Origin: Hazenella coriacea | GTDB taxonomy: Bacteria; Bacillota; Bacilli; Thermoactinomycetales; Thermoactinomycetaceae | Direction of reading: 5' to 3' | DNA: 64,000 bases | NCBI RefSeq assembly: GCF_004341825.1 | Contig: NZ_SMAG01000009.1 | Location: 1 to 64,000 of the forward strand | In this document: positions 1 to 8,365 of the stretch, one piece after another | Position numbering within the stretch: position 1 is the first letter of the stretch | How the letters are laid out: each line of letters begins with the position of its first letter | Position numbers and translations under genes: made by a program | Notes under the pieces: generated by a model | Databases searched by the model: none | What the model was told of the DNA's origin: nothing | The model's input: only the letters and a program-made list of their open reading frames with translations

Positions 1-94
1 TCCACTCGTTCCCATCCCGAACACGACCGTTAAGCCCTCCAGCGCCGATGGTACTTGGGGTGCAGACCCCTGGGAGAGTAGGACGTTGCCAGGC
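1..94 (+). rRNA. rrf: 5S ribosomal RNA, 3' part
   Basis: The segment reads like the last four fifths of a Bacillales 5S rRNA: the CCGAACACG loop, the CAGCGCCGATGGTA stretch and the GAGAGTAGGACG 3' arm are all recognisable. The first roughly 20 bases of the gene lie before the window. The 3' boundary (near 94) is set by comparison with the remembered B. subtilis 5S sequence and may be off by one or two bases. No tRNA gene follows, so this is the end of an rRNA operon. Confidence 0.95.
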
Positions 95-103
95 AAATGA
101 GGT

Positions 104-135
104 AAAGCACTTGCAAAAATGCAAGTGCTTTTATT
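104..135 (+). terminator. rRNA operon intrinsic terminator
   Basis: A 12-bp perfect stem (104-115 with 120-131, AAAGCACTTGCA and its complement) with an AAAA loop runs into TTTTATTT. It lies ten bases after the 5S gene and is a textbook rho-independent terminator. Confidence 0.92.
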
Positions 136-472
136 TATAAATATGTTCTAACAGAGTTTTTAGGGTGTGTTTTTGCCCATCCACTCTTTATTCCAATTTA
201 CAATATGAAATAAAACATTCGGATTTCATTAATGATTACGAGAAAAAATGGAACTAAATTCATTGAATATCAAAATATATAATTAAAGTATCCCAGTGAT
301 GAGAAAGTGAAATCGAGTTGAATGAGCTCATTTATGTAAGATGCGTATAGCTCAGGATGATTTCTCCTTTGTGTAAATGGGGATAGGTACTTCACTTGAA
401 CCAGAACGCGTCGTGACTTTATGGGCAGATGTTTTTTTCGAATGCGATAGAGTCAGCTTCTAAGGGGAACAA
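136..472. other. gene-free stretch after the rRNA operon
   Basis: About 340 AT-rich bases between the rRNA terminator and the promoter of the SRAP gene. I see no reading frame with a ribosome-binding site, no tRNA and no clear structured RNA. An open frame starting at 429 overlaps the SRAP gene in another frame and has no ribosome-binding site, so it is not called. Confidence 0.6.
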
Positions 473-481
473 TGGTACAAT
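473..481 (+). promoter_or_regulatory. extended -10 promoter for the SRAP gene
   Basis: TGGTACAAT (473-481) fits an extended -10 element, TGn followed by TACAAT, 33 bases before the start codon. No good -35 hexamer is visible at the right distance, and no LexA/DinR box (CGAAC-N4-GTTCG) could be found. Confidence 0.4.
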
Positions 482-514
482 AAGAACAATTCACAACAGA
501 AAGAGGGAAGGGAT

Positions 515-1207
515 ATGTGCGGACGTTTCTCTTTGTTTAGTTCGCATAACCTGCTTCAAGAGCGGTTTCAATTTGAATTTAGTGAAACTACTGATTGGCA
601 ACCAAGGTATAATATTGCTCCAAGTCAGCAAGTATTGGCAATTATTTATGATGAAACGAAAAGGAAAGGTCAATTCCTCCGTTGGGGACTTATACCATTC
701 TGGGCGAAGGATCAGAAAATCGGATATAAACTCATCAATGCTAGAAGCGAAACGATAACAGAAAAATCAAGTTTTCGCCATTTGATAAGTAGAAAGAGAT
801 GTTTGATTCTGGCGGATGGCTTTTATGAATGGAAGAAAACAAAGGATGGAAAACAACCTTATTTTATCCAATTGGCATCAGGTCAACCTTTTGCATTTGC
901 TGGATTGTGGGATTGTTGGGAAAAGGATGATCAGATTATTCGTTCATGTACCCTAATCACCACTTCTCCCAATTTATTGATGAAGTCGATTCATGATCGG
1001 ATGCCAAGTATTCTTCAACCCAATGAGGAGAATGCGTGGCTAGATCCAAAACTCCAAGATAAGAAATATTTGAAGTCCCTACTAAAACCTTATCCAGAGG
1101 AAGAGATGATTCGTACACCTGTCTCTACCTTGGTCAACTCTCCAAGAAATGATGAACCTGACTGCATGACTCCAATTGGTGAGGATGATCTCTTTTTTTC
1201 TAATTGA
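515..1207 (+). CDS. SRAP-domain abasic-site DNA-protein crosslinker (HMCES/YedK family)
   Basis: A 230-aa SRAP protein. Members form a covalent thiazolidine link with abasic sites in single-stranded DNA through the N-terminal cysteine, shielding the lesion during replication. Every key residue falls at the numbering known for E. coli YedK: Cys2 in MCGRF, Asn75 and Arg77 in INARSE, Glu105 in FYEW and His160 in IHDRMP. The methionine must be removed to expose Cys2, so the ATG at 515 is the only sensible start; GAGGGAAGGG lies just before it. The gene is monocistronic between the rRNA operon and pgi. No SOS box is visible, so DNA-damage control cannot be claimed. Confidence 0.93.
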   Translation: MCGRFSLFSSHNLLQERFQFEFSETTDWQPRYNIAPSQQVLAIIYDETKRKGQFLRWGLIPFWAKDQKIGYKLINARSETITEKSSFRHLISRKRCLILADGFYEWKKTKDGKQPYFIQLASGQPFAFAGLWDCWEKDDQIIRSCTLITTSPNLLMKSIHDRMPSILQPNEENAWLDPKLQDKKYLKSLLKPYPEEEMIRTPVSTLVNSPRNDEPDCMTPIGEDDLFFSN

Positions 1208-1332
1208 TAGTGTGATTAAAAACGTCTTTTAGATCCTATTCTAGCTATCGTTGCGAAACTCTTACTGCTCATGGGACAATTCCTTTGGGCTCACTTGATG
1301 GGCATCTAGGCATGGAAAACATGGAGGACAGG

Positions 1333-2688
1333 ATGAAGAACTATATGATATTTAACTATACAAACATACTTCCTTTTTTAGATGAAGATGAAATATTTTG
1401 CTTGGAACCTGAGGTACAGGTGGCCCATGAGATGCTACATAGCAGAACAGGAGTTGAAGCTGATTTATTGGGATGGGTAGACTTACCTATAACCTATGAC
1501 CGCAAAGAGTTCAATCGCATACAACAAGTAGCTTCACAAGTGCAGAATGATTCGGATGTATTAGTCGTCATTGGAATTGGTGGCTCTTATTTAGGTGCAC
1601 GAGCTGCGATTGAAATGTTATCCCATACCTTTTATAATCAACTTCCTAAAACAAAGAGAAAAGTTCCAGAAATTCATTTTGTAGGAAATCATTTTAGTGC
1701 CAACTATATCGCTGATTTAATCGAACTACTTGAGGATAAAAACTTTAGCATCAATATGATTTCTAAATCAGGTACAACGATGGAGCCTGCCATTGCTTTC
1801 CGTGTCTTTCGTGAATTATTGGAAAAGAGATACGGCGAAGAAGAAGCGCGTCGGCGAATTTACGTAACAACAGATCGAGCGAAAGGACCATTAAAAAAAT
1901 TAGCTGATGAAAAAGGGTATGAAACTTTTGTGATCCCCGAGAAAGTCGGAGGCCGTTATTCTGTTTTAACGGCTGTCGGATTATTACCTATTGCCGTTGC
2001 GGGAATCGATATTTGTGAGTTAATGGCAGGGGCTCAGGCTGGATTTACGGCGTTCAACGATCCAAATATGAGTAATAACCTTAGCTATCAGTATGCAGCC
2101 GTCCGAAGCGCTCTTTACCGCAAAGGGAAAATGACCGAGCTTTTAGTTAGTTATGATCCTGCCTATCAATATTTTTCTGAGTGGTGGAAACAACTGTTTG
2201 GTGAAAGTGAGGGAAAAGACCAGAAAGGTATTTTCCCGGTATCTGTAAATTTTACAACAGATCTTCATTCGATCGGACAATACATTCAGGATGGATTACG
2301 GAATTTATTTGAAACCATTGTTTTTGTGGAGCAGTCAGCAAAAGTTGTTACATTACTTCCTGAAAAGAGTGATCTGGATGATCTTAATTATCTAGCAGGT
2401 AAAGATCTAGACTTTATTAATACTCAAGCATTTGAGGGCACGATGGTAGCGCATACAGAAGCAGGTGTTCCTAATATGGTAATTAAAGCAAAAGAAATGA
2501 ACCCTTATACTTTTGGATTGCTGATCTATTTTTTTGAAAAAGCATGTGCGACGAGTAGTTATCTACTTGGTGTGAATCCCTTTAATCAACCAGGAGTCGA
2601 AGCATATAAGAGAAATATGTTTGCTTTACTAGGAAAGCCTGGTTTTGAAAAGGAGCGAGAAAAACTACTTCAATGGTTAGAGAATTAG
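1333..2688 (+). CDS. pgi: glucose-6-phosphate isomerase
   Basis: Interconverts glucose-6-phosphate and fructose-6-phosphate in the cytoplasm (glycolysis and gluconeogenesis). The protein has the sugar isomerase fold with [11 protein letters not shown], the phosphate loop [10 protein letters not shown], signature 1 ([12 protein letters not shown]) and signature 2 ([16 protein letters not shown] with the catalytic lysine). The open frame extends upstream to 1285, but homology begins around MIFNYTN. The ATG at 1333 has GGAGGA four bases before it; the ATG at 1345 is the alternative. With the start at 1333 the protein is 451 aa, normal for the Bacillus type. It is followed by its own terminator and is probably monocistronic. 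Confidence 0.96.
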   Translation: MKNYMIFNYTNILPFLDEDEIFCLEPEVQVAHEMLHSRTGVEADLLGWVDLPITYDRKEFNRIQQVASQVQNDSDVLVVIGIGGSYLGARAAIEMLSHTFYNQLPKTKRKVPEIHFVGNHFSANYIADLIELLEDKNFSINMISKSGTTMEPAIAFRVFRELLEKRYGEEEARRRIYVTTDRAKGPLKKLADEKGYETFVIPEKVGGRYSVLTAVGLLPIAVAGIDICELMAGAQAGFTAFNDPNMSNNLSYQYAAVRSALYRKGKMTELLVSYDPAYQYFSEWWKQLFGESEGKDQKGIFPVSVNFTTDLHSIGQYIQDGLRNLFETIVFVEQSAKVVTLLPEKSDLDDLNYLAGKDLDFINTQAFEGTMVAHTEAGVPNMVIKAKEMNPYTFGLLIYFFEKACATSSYLLGVNPFNQPGVEAYKRNMFALLGKPGFEKEREKLLQWLEN

Positions 2689-2782
2689 TTTCCTGTTAAG
2701 TCAGAAGGGACGATTGAAGTAAGATTTTTGCGTACTAAATAGATACTTATCCATTAGATCCGATCCGGATGGTAAAGAGTGA

Positions 2783-2820
2783 TAGGCAGATTCTATTATG
2801 AATCTGCCTAATTTATTTTT
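2783..2820 (+). terminator. pgi terminator
   Basis: Eleven-base perfect stem TAGGCAGATTC / GAATCTGCCTA (2783-2793 and 2800-2810) with a TATTAT loop, followed by ATTTATTTTT. Confidence 0.9.
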
Positions 2821-2852
2821 GAAATGAATATTTAAAAAATTCATAATTAAAA

Positions 2853-2881
2853 TTGACCAAATATACGGAATAAAATATAAT
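2853..2881 (+). promoter_or_regulatory. sigma-A promoter of the glutamyl endopeptidase gene
   Basis: TTGACC (2853-2858), a 17-base spacer and a perfect TATAAT (2876-2881), 40 bases before the start codon in very AT-rich DNA. This is one of the best vegetative promoters in the window. Confidence 0.85.
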
Positions 2882-2920
2882 ATATTTGTATTAGAAAAAA
2901 TTTTAGTAGGAGGCTATCTT

Positions 2921-3874
2921 GTGAGACAACTCTATAAGATTTTAGCAGTATCTTGTGTAGGATTAGCCATGACCTTTACGTCTCTTCCACTGGCTACAGA
3001 TGTACTTGCTAAAGAAGTAAAGGTGAATAAGCAACAACTCTCACCTGAGACGACAGTCTATAGTGACGGTCGGGTAGCTGATCTGAGTGATGTTAGTAAC
3101 CAAAAAGGAGTTGTCAAAGAACCTAAAAACACAGGAGCTTATGTTCCAAGTTTTAAAGGAACAGGAGAATTAAAACCTTCTACAGGCTCTATAACTAGTA
3201 ATGCGATTGGCATCACATCTATTATTGGCAATGATGATCGAACGAAAGTGACAAATACTACTTCTTTCCCCTACTCAGCCGTGGTTCATATTCAGTCCGA
3301 TATTGGTCAGTGTACAGGATGGATGATTGGACCTCATACAGTCGCTACTGCTGGGCATTGTATCTATAATACAAGTACAGACCGATGGGCCAGCTGGGCA
3401 AGAGTTTATCCCGGTAAAAACGGTTCATCCAATCCCTATGGATACGCAAATGCAACAGGTTTCCGCTCGGTGATCGGATGGACGCAAAACCACAATCATG
3501 AATATGATTATGGTGCAATTCAATTAGATCAAAATATTGGTAATTCCACGGGTTGGTTTGGTTACCGTTGGCAATCATGGTCTTATGTAGGAGAATCTGA
3601 GACCGTGGTAGGCTATCCTGGGGATAAGGACTCTGGAACTACGATGTGGAAACACAAAGATAAAATCGGTAAAGAAACGAGTGAAAAATTATACTATCAA
3701 AATGACACAATAGGTGGGCAAAGTGGGTCACCGATTTGGCAAACTCGATCGGAGTGTGGAGAGTGTTCAATTGGTGTCCACGCTTATGGAGCATCAGGTG
3801 GCTATAATAGTGGGACACGGATTACCGAAGCGAAGTTCAATAACTTTACAAATTGGAAAAATGAACCGCTATAA
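2921..3874 (+). CDS. secreted glutamyl endopeptidase (V8-like serine protease, family S1B)
   Basis: A 317-aa exported protease expected to cut after glutamate. Layout: signal peptide (about 1-30, ending near DVLA), propeptide to about residue 99, then a chymotrypsin-fold domain beginning SIIGNDDRTKVTNTT. That opening and the motif CTGWMIGPHTVATAGHC closely resemble the B. licheniformis Glu-specific endopeptidase. The triad is His146 (TAGHC), Asp196 (EYDYGAI) and Ser268 (GGQSGSP). Cys131/Cys147 and Cys279/Cys282 could form disulfides. The start is GTG with TAGGAGG seven bases upstream. The gene stands alone with its own strong promoter and terminator, so it is probably part of extracellular protein scavenging. 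Confidence 0.93.
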   Translation: MRQLYKILAVSCVGLAMTFTSLPLATDVLAKEVKVNKQQLSPETTVYSDGRVADLSDVSNQKGVVKEPKNTGAYVPSFKGTGELKPSTGSITSNAIGITSIIGNDDRTKVTNTTSFPYSAVVHIQSDIGQCTGWMIGPHTVATAGHCIYNTSTDRWASWARVYPGKNGSSNPYGYANATGFRSVIGWTQNHNHEYDYGAIQLDQNIGNSTGWFGYRWQSWSYVGESETVVGYPGDKDSGTTMWKHKDKIGKETSEKLYYQNDTIGGQSGSPIWQTRSECGECSIGVHAYGASGGYNSGTRITEAKFNNFTNWKNEPL

Positions 3875-4311
3875 TCATAGTTAAGGATTATGGTTAATGA
3901 TCTGGAGCCAACTAAGGGATCGGATTCCACTATTTTGGGAAATAGATCCATCATGAATGGACAACCTTTGAAAATGATCTAGCATTAGAGGATATCGTTC
4001 AATTGCGAACTGATATCCTCTTTTTATTCAACCTAATCATATTTGAATTGGAACAACATATAGATTTTTTCATAAAGTAACTTGCTACCTTTCATTATTT
4101 GTGTGAAAATAAAAAAGACCGGACAGTCAGTTTTTATTGATCGTATTTGTTACATAAATACATGAGAAGATCCATCTGTTCATAAGGTCTAGCGTTTCAC
4201 TAACAAGCTTGCTGTTATGAGGAAATATGGATGGTAGATGTAACAATTCTACTTATTCCTTAATAGATCGAAAATAGATTGGATCAACCTAGTAGAGAGA
4301 GAGGACAAACG
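3875..4311. other. non-coding stretch between the protease and the M42 peptidase
   Basis: Besides the terminator at 3987-4026 I see nothing firm in these 437 bases: no coding frame with a ribosome site, no riboswitch and no promoter with both hexamers in register. Confidence 0.55.
3987..4026 (+). terminator. terminator downstream of the protease gene
   Basis: Stem AGAGGATATC / GATATCCTCT (3987-3996 and 4012-4021), extended by an inner GTTC/GAAC pair, followed by TTTTTATT. It lies about 110 bases after the protease stop codon. Confidence 0.85.
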
Positions 4312-5385
4312 ATGGATTCAACAACACAATTAATGAAAGATTTATTAGAAGTGGATGGTGTACCAGGTTTTGAAGGCGATGTTCGACAAAAAGTAAAAGG
4401 GTATTTGGAACCGTTATCCGATGAGATTTTATACGACCGTCTTGGAAGTGTGGTAGGTAAAAAAGTAGGTCAAGCAGACGGCCCTCGTGTTTTATTAGCA
4501 GGCCATTTAGATGAGATTGGTTTTATGGTTACCCAGATTACGGATAAAGGTTTTTTACGATTTCAACAACTTGGGGGCTGGTGGTCTCACAATGTCTTGT
4601 CCCATCGAGTGAAGATTAAGACTAAAAACGGGGATATCTTAGGAATTATAGGTTCAAAGGCACCCCATGTACTTGCGCCTGAAGAGAGAACTAAATTATT
4701 ACAATTAAAAGATATGTTTATTGATGTAGGTGCAAAAAATAAGGAAGAAGTAGCAGAGATGGGGATTCGTCTTGGAGATCCTGTGACACCTGTGTCTGAT
4801 TTCTTTACCATGCGCAATGGTGAGTTGTGGGGTGGGAAAGCATTAGATAATCGAGCGGGTTGTGGTGTTGCTATCGAAGTTTTAAAGCGCTTACAAAACG
4901 AAGAACATCCTAATATTGTATTTAGTGGAGCAACTGTTCAAGAAGAAGTGGGATTGCGAGGAGCTATGACTGCAGCTAATCTAGTAAAACCAGATATTGC
5001 GTTTGCGGTAGATGTAGGGATCGCTTATGATACGCCTGGAATGGAATCGATTCCTTTTACTTGTAATTTGGGTGAAGGTCCTATTGTTCTTTTGATGGAT
5101 GCTACGATGATTGCACATACAGGATTACGTAATTTAGTCATCGACACAGCCGAAGAATTAGATATTCCACTTCAATTTGATGCGCTGATGGGTGGAGGGA
5201 CAGATGCAGGTCGATTCCACTTACATGGGATTGGATGTCCAACCGTATCGATCGGCTTAGCGACACGCTATATTCATAGTCATAATGGGATTATGTCAAG
5301 TAAAGATTTTGAACAAACGGTTGAACTCTTAACGGCGGTTATAAAAAAGCTAGATCAGCAAAAATTACAAGAACTGATTGACTAG
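4312..5385 (+). CDS. M42-family aminopeptidase (YsdC/FrvX type)
   Basis: A 357-aa cytoplasmic di-zinc aminopeptidase that trims N-terminal residues from peptides. The M42 metal ligands are all present: His65 in AGHLDEIG, the bridging Asp179 in ALDNRAG, the catalytic pair Glu211-Glu212 in QEEVGLRGA, Asp234 in AVDVG and a late histidine in YIHSHNG (about 322-324). GGGTDAGRF is the usual substrate-loop motif. The frame runs up to 4279, but GAGAGAGAGGA lies seven bases before the ATG at 4312, which also matches family N-termini. The gene is followed by a TetR gene in the same direction after 155 bases. Exact substrate preference cannot be told from sequence. Confidence 0.92.
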   Translation: MDSTTQLMKDLLEVDGVPGFEGDVRQKVKGYLEPLSDEILYDRLGSVVGKKVGQADGPRVLLAGHLDEIGFMVTQITDKGFLRFQQLGGWWSHNVLSHRVKIKTKNGDILGIIGSKAPHVLAPEERTKLLQLKDMFIDVGAKNKEEVAEMGIRLGDPVTPVSDFFTMRNGELWGGKALDNRAGCGVAIEVLKRLQNEEHPNIVFSGATVQEEVGLRGAMTAANLVKPDIAFAVDVGIAYDTPGMESIPFTCNLGEGPIVLLMDATMIAHTGLRNLVIDTAEELDIPLQFDALMGGGTDAGRFHLHGIGCPTVSIGLATRYIHSHNGIMSSKDFEQTVELLTAVIKKLDQQKLQELID

Positions 5386-5540
5386 AAACAAGGAGTGATG
5401 TTTCGCTTGAAATGATTTTATGCTGATCCAAAGCTCATAGAAGGCGAAAATCGTGCTCCTGTCTAAATGTTGTAGTCATCAGACCCTGTATATGTCTACT
5501 AAACTCTGAAATTCCTGCTGTTTCCAAAGGGGGAGAAGGA

Positions 5541-6152
5541 TTGGCTCCAAGGGTCACCGCAGAATATAAAGAGGAACGACGAGCACAGATTTTACAAGGT
5601 GCCCTTTACTGCTTTGCTGAGAAGGGGTTTCAAGCGACAACCATCGATGATATTGCTCAATACCTACAGGTAAGTAAGGGTGCCATCTATACTTATTTTA
5701 AGAGTAAAGAAGAGATTTATATCGAATTGATGCGTGAACGAACCCAACATGTAATTGCTGAAATCAAGGAGCAATTTCAAAGCATTGAGAAAGCAGAAGA
5801 TAAAATTCAATTCCTCTTTCGATACTTTCGTCTAGAATCATATTCTTTGATGCGCCAATACGGAAAAGTCCACTTTGAATTTTGGATTTATTCGTCTCGA
5901 AAACAAGAATTGCAACTATTATTGGAAGAACGATATGAAGAGGTTGTCCAGATGATGATGCAGGTGATTCATCAGGGAAAAAAAGCTGGCGAATTTCGCT
6001 ATGATCTCGATGATCAGATGATGAGTCAATTACTTTGGATCATACGTGATGGGATCTCCCTTCATTACTCGGTGATGGACCAAGAGTGGATGTATCGCAG
6101 AATATGGAAAATTGTTGAAGATGTATTTATTAGTTATATACGAGTGGATTAA
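5541..6152 (+). CDS. TetR/AcrR-family transcriptional regulator (YfiR-like)
   Basis: A 203-aa one-component repressor. The N-terminal helix-turn-helix domain (about 10-56) is typical: RRAQILQGALYCFAEKGFQ, then TTIDDIAQYLQVSKGAIYTYFKSKEE. The first residues APRVTAEYKEERR resemble B. subtilis YfiR. The C-terminal ligand domain is not diagnostic, so the effector is unknown. The start is TTG at 5541 behind AAGGGGGAGAAGGA. No clear palindromic operator stands out before the gene. A strong terminator follows at once. Confidence 0.88.
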   Translation: MAPRVTAEYKEERRAQILQGALYCFAEKGFQATTIDDIAQYLQVSKGAIYTYFKSKEEIYIELMRERTQHVIAEIKEQFQSIEKAEDKIQFLFRYFRLESYSLMRQYGKVHFEFWIYSSRKQELQLLLEERYEEVVQMMMQVIHQGKKAGEFRYDLDDQMMSQLLWIIRDGISLHYSVMDQEWMYRRIWKIVEDVFISYIRVD

Positions 6153-6153
6153 G

Positions 6154-6193
6154 AAAAACGCCCCCAGCTCCGAAAAGGTTGGGGGGCGTTTTT
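6154..6193 (+). terminator. strong terminator between the convergent tetR and flippase genes
   Basis: AAAAACGCCCCC (6154-6165) pairs with GGGGGCGTTTTT (6182-6193). Because the stem starts with A5 and ends with T5 it can work on both strands, serving the TetR gene (+) and the minus-strand flippase gene. Confidence 0.92.
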
Positions 6194-6275
6194 ACTATTA
6201 AGAGGGTCTTTATGTACCCAAATAGAGTGAATCCTGTAATTGAGTCATGAAGACTTTTATTGTTTCTTTATCGAA

Positions 6276-7910
6276 TTATGAAGAAATCGTTGTCTGCGAT
6301 GGACGAATTAATTTTAGTTTAATACAGATCCTTAGGATGCGATTCCCCATCGGCAACATACGGAGTTCTCTTTCGCCAAGAGTTTTTGTGACTAGTAAGG
6401 AGACCCCATAGACGATGGCACCTAATGTAATGAGAACGAAAACCACTATAGCGTTAAAGATGCGTCCTTCTTCAGCAAGTACTTGCCATTGATTGATTCC
6501 TACTAATGAGAGGATCAGAACCCCAGCCATGATGAGAGTACATAATAATGGTTTGATAAAGTTGTGAGTGATGCTAACTTTTACTTTGGTTTTGCGAAGT
6601 ACCATCCACATATTTAACCCACAAACCACTATATAAGCAATGACCATCGCCAATGCAGATCCTTTAATCCCCATCATAGGAACAAAAATAAAGTTTCCAA
6701 TCACTTTGACAAGTGCGCCAATCAATAAATGGCGAACTGGAAGTTTGTTATAACCTAGGCCTTGTAAAATCCCTGAACTTGTTACTGCAAGTGTTGAAAA
6801 GATTGCCGAAAAGGCTAGAACGGCTAGAGTGATTGTTCCCTGATCATCTTGATACATGGCAATGTTTACAGGTTGAGCGACGATCACTAACCCAATACTA
6901 GCGGGGAGTCCAATGACCAATGTCATCAGCCAAGCTTGAGAAATTTTACTTTTGACAGCCTGATGTTCATTTTTAGCAACATGAGCTGAAATCGCTGGGA
7001 TTAAAGCTAGTGTTAATGCGGAAGAGAAAGTCGAGATCACATTGACTAAAGGTTCTCCACGCCCATAGATCCCAAATAATTCACTGGCGTTTGCAAAACC
7101 GATTGACTTTAACAATCGTGGAACTGTTACTGAGTCAACCAATGCAATTAATGGTAAGACTAAAGTGGCTAATGAGATTGGGATCGCATATTTTAAAATC
7201 TCTTTAGCCAAAGGAAGAAGAGGCTCTGATTTTTGCTGTTTTTGCTCGGTGTATAATTGCCTATGTTTCTGGCGATCGCGCCAATTATACCAGAGGACGA
7301 CGAGTAAGCCAGCGATGGCTCCTGTCAATGCTCCGGAAGTAGCACCTGCAGCTACTGCTTCATCTGAAAAGGTTCCATCCAACTTGACCATCCAATAAGT
7401 AAGTACAATAACTGTGCCAACTCGAACGATTTGTTCAATGAATTGGGAGATTCCAGTTGGCATCATCTGTTGGTGACCTTGAAAATAGCCACGTATGACG
7501 GCCATAATGGGTACTAATAAAATAGCCATGGCCAATACTTTTAGTGAGGACTCAGTGGCTGGCTCCTTTAATAGTTGCTTGGAGATCAACTCTGAACCAA
7601 AGAAGAGGATCGAGAAAGCAAGTAAACCACTGATCATTAAGATGAGGTTTGCTGCTCTTAATACTCTCCGAGCCCCCATCCAATCTTCTTGTGAGAGACG
7701 CTCTGCCACAAACTTAGAAACAGTAATGGGAATACCCGCAGAGGCAATCATCAAAAGAATGGAATAAAAGGGAAAAGAGATTTTGTAGAGTCCGACGATT
7801 TGGTCTCCAGCGATATTTTGGAATGGTATCCAGAATAAGCTACCAATGATTTTAGTAAATAATGTAGCTACACTTAGAATGAGTGTTCCTTTTACTACTT
7901 TGTTGGTCAT
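6276..7910 (-). CDS. SpoVB/MurJ-family polysaccharide or lipid II flippase (YtgP/YabM-like)
   Basis: A 544-aa membrane protein of the MOP exporter superfamily with about 14 predicted helices. The opening (GTLILSVATLFTKIIGSLFWIPFQNIAGD) and the block VIRGYFQGHQQMMPTGISQFIEQIVRV are characteristic of the SpoVB/YtgP/YabM group, whose members move undecaprenyl-linked wall precursors across the membrane or act in spore cortex formation. I cannot choose between the paralogues: no coat or cortex gene is adjacent and the gene is isolated. The start ATG has AAGGAAG nine bases upstream on the minus strand. It converges on the TetR gene with a shared terminator. Confidence 0.88.
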   Translation of the reverse strand: MTNKVVKGTLILSVATLFTKIIGSLFWIPFQNIAGDQIVGLYKISFPFYSILLMIASAGIPITVSKFVAERLSQEDWMGARRVLRAANLILMISGLLAFSILFFGSELISKQLLKEPATESSLKVLAMAILLVPIMAVIRGYFQGHQQMMPTGISQFIEQIVRVGTVIVLTYWMVKLDGTFSDEAVAAGATSGALTGAIAGLLVVLWYNWRDRQKHRQLYTEQKQQKSEPLLPLAKEILKYAIPISLATLVLPLIALVDSVTVPRLLKSIGFANASELFGIYGRGEPLVNVISTFSSALTLALIPAISAHVAKNEHQAVKSKISQAWLMTLVIGLPASIGLVIVAQPVNIAMYQDDQGTITLAVLAFSAIFSTLAVTSSGILQGLGYNKLPVRHLLIGALVKVIGNFIFVPMMGIKGSALAMVIAYIVVCGLNMWMVLRKTKVKVSITHNFIKPLLCTLIMAGVLILSLVGINQWQVLAEEGRIFNAIVVFVLITLGAIVYGVSLLVTKTLGERELRMLPMGNRILRICIKLKLIRPSQTTISS

Positions 7911-8090
7911 AAAGTCTACTTCCTTTTTGTCAAAGTTCTTGTCTATTCTATCAGTTTCAAAAAAGAAATCCTACTAAAAGAACACGTAATTTTTGAAAAA
8001 AGAGAAGAGCAAAATGAATAAAGTGTGACACTATGATAAGGATCGCAGTTATAGGAGCACTTTTTTATAGAAGAGAATCTATCAGACATC

Positions 8091-8108
8091 ATGTTGATAA
8101 ATCAACAT
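8091..8108. promoter_or_regulatory. 18-bp perfect palindrome, possible operator
   Basis: ATGTTGAT-AA-ATCAACAT: two perfect 8-base arms, 17 bases before a TTGAAA hexamer. No U-run follows on either strand, so it reads as a protein-binding dyad rather than a terminator. The binding protein is unknown. Confidence 0.45.
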
Positions 8109-8220
8109 TTCATAGAGCACCTCTTTGAAAAAAAGAGAGAATTGATATAATGGGAGCGTTGTAGATTTTGAAATGGTGGGATCAAACTTCAGATACATTC
8201 CAGATCTGAAAGGGGTATCT

Positions 8221-8229
8221 TGTTACAAT
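8221..8229 (+). promoter_or_regulatory. extended -10 promoter ahead of yloC
   Basis: TGTTACAAT fits TGn-TACAAT. It lies about 137 bases before the yloC start; the -35 is poor. TTGAAA-15-TATAAT at 8125-8151 is an alternative with a short spacer. Confidence 0.35.
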
Positions 8230-8365
8230 GATGTAGCAATCCTATAATCATAAAAGGAAAGCAGAGCCTGATATCAAAATAATGATTGATCCTATTTTCT
8301 GATGGACAGTTGGATAAACTTGTCACTAGATTTGGTTAAGTCTAGTTAGAAAGGAAATTAAGTCG

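Larger units (their letters stand above)
7911..8365. other. divergent intergenic region with a palindrome and promoter-like sites
   Basis: This 455-base region separates the minus-strand flippase gene from the yloC chain. It holds the perfect palindrome ATGTTGATAAATCAACAT (8091-8108), a TTGAAA/TATAAT pair with a short 15-base spacer (8125-8151), an extended -10 TGTTACAAT (8221-8229), and two loosely repeated ATAGGAGCAC/ATAGAGCAC stretches. No coding frame with a ribosome-binding site was found. Confidence 0.5.

Noticed and set aside
473-514. SOS (LexA/DinR) box upstream of the SRAP gene
   Set aside because: No CGAAC-N4-GTTCG match here or in the preceding 300 bases, despite the old family name SOS-response-associated peptidase.
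429-758. 109-codon plus-strand ORF overlapping the SRAP gene
   Set aside because: It has no ribosome-binding site and covers the SRAP gene in another frame; the SRAP frame has full catalytic residue conservation.
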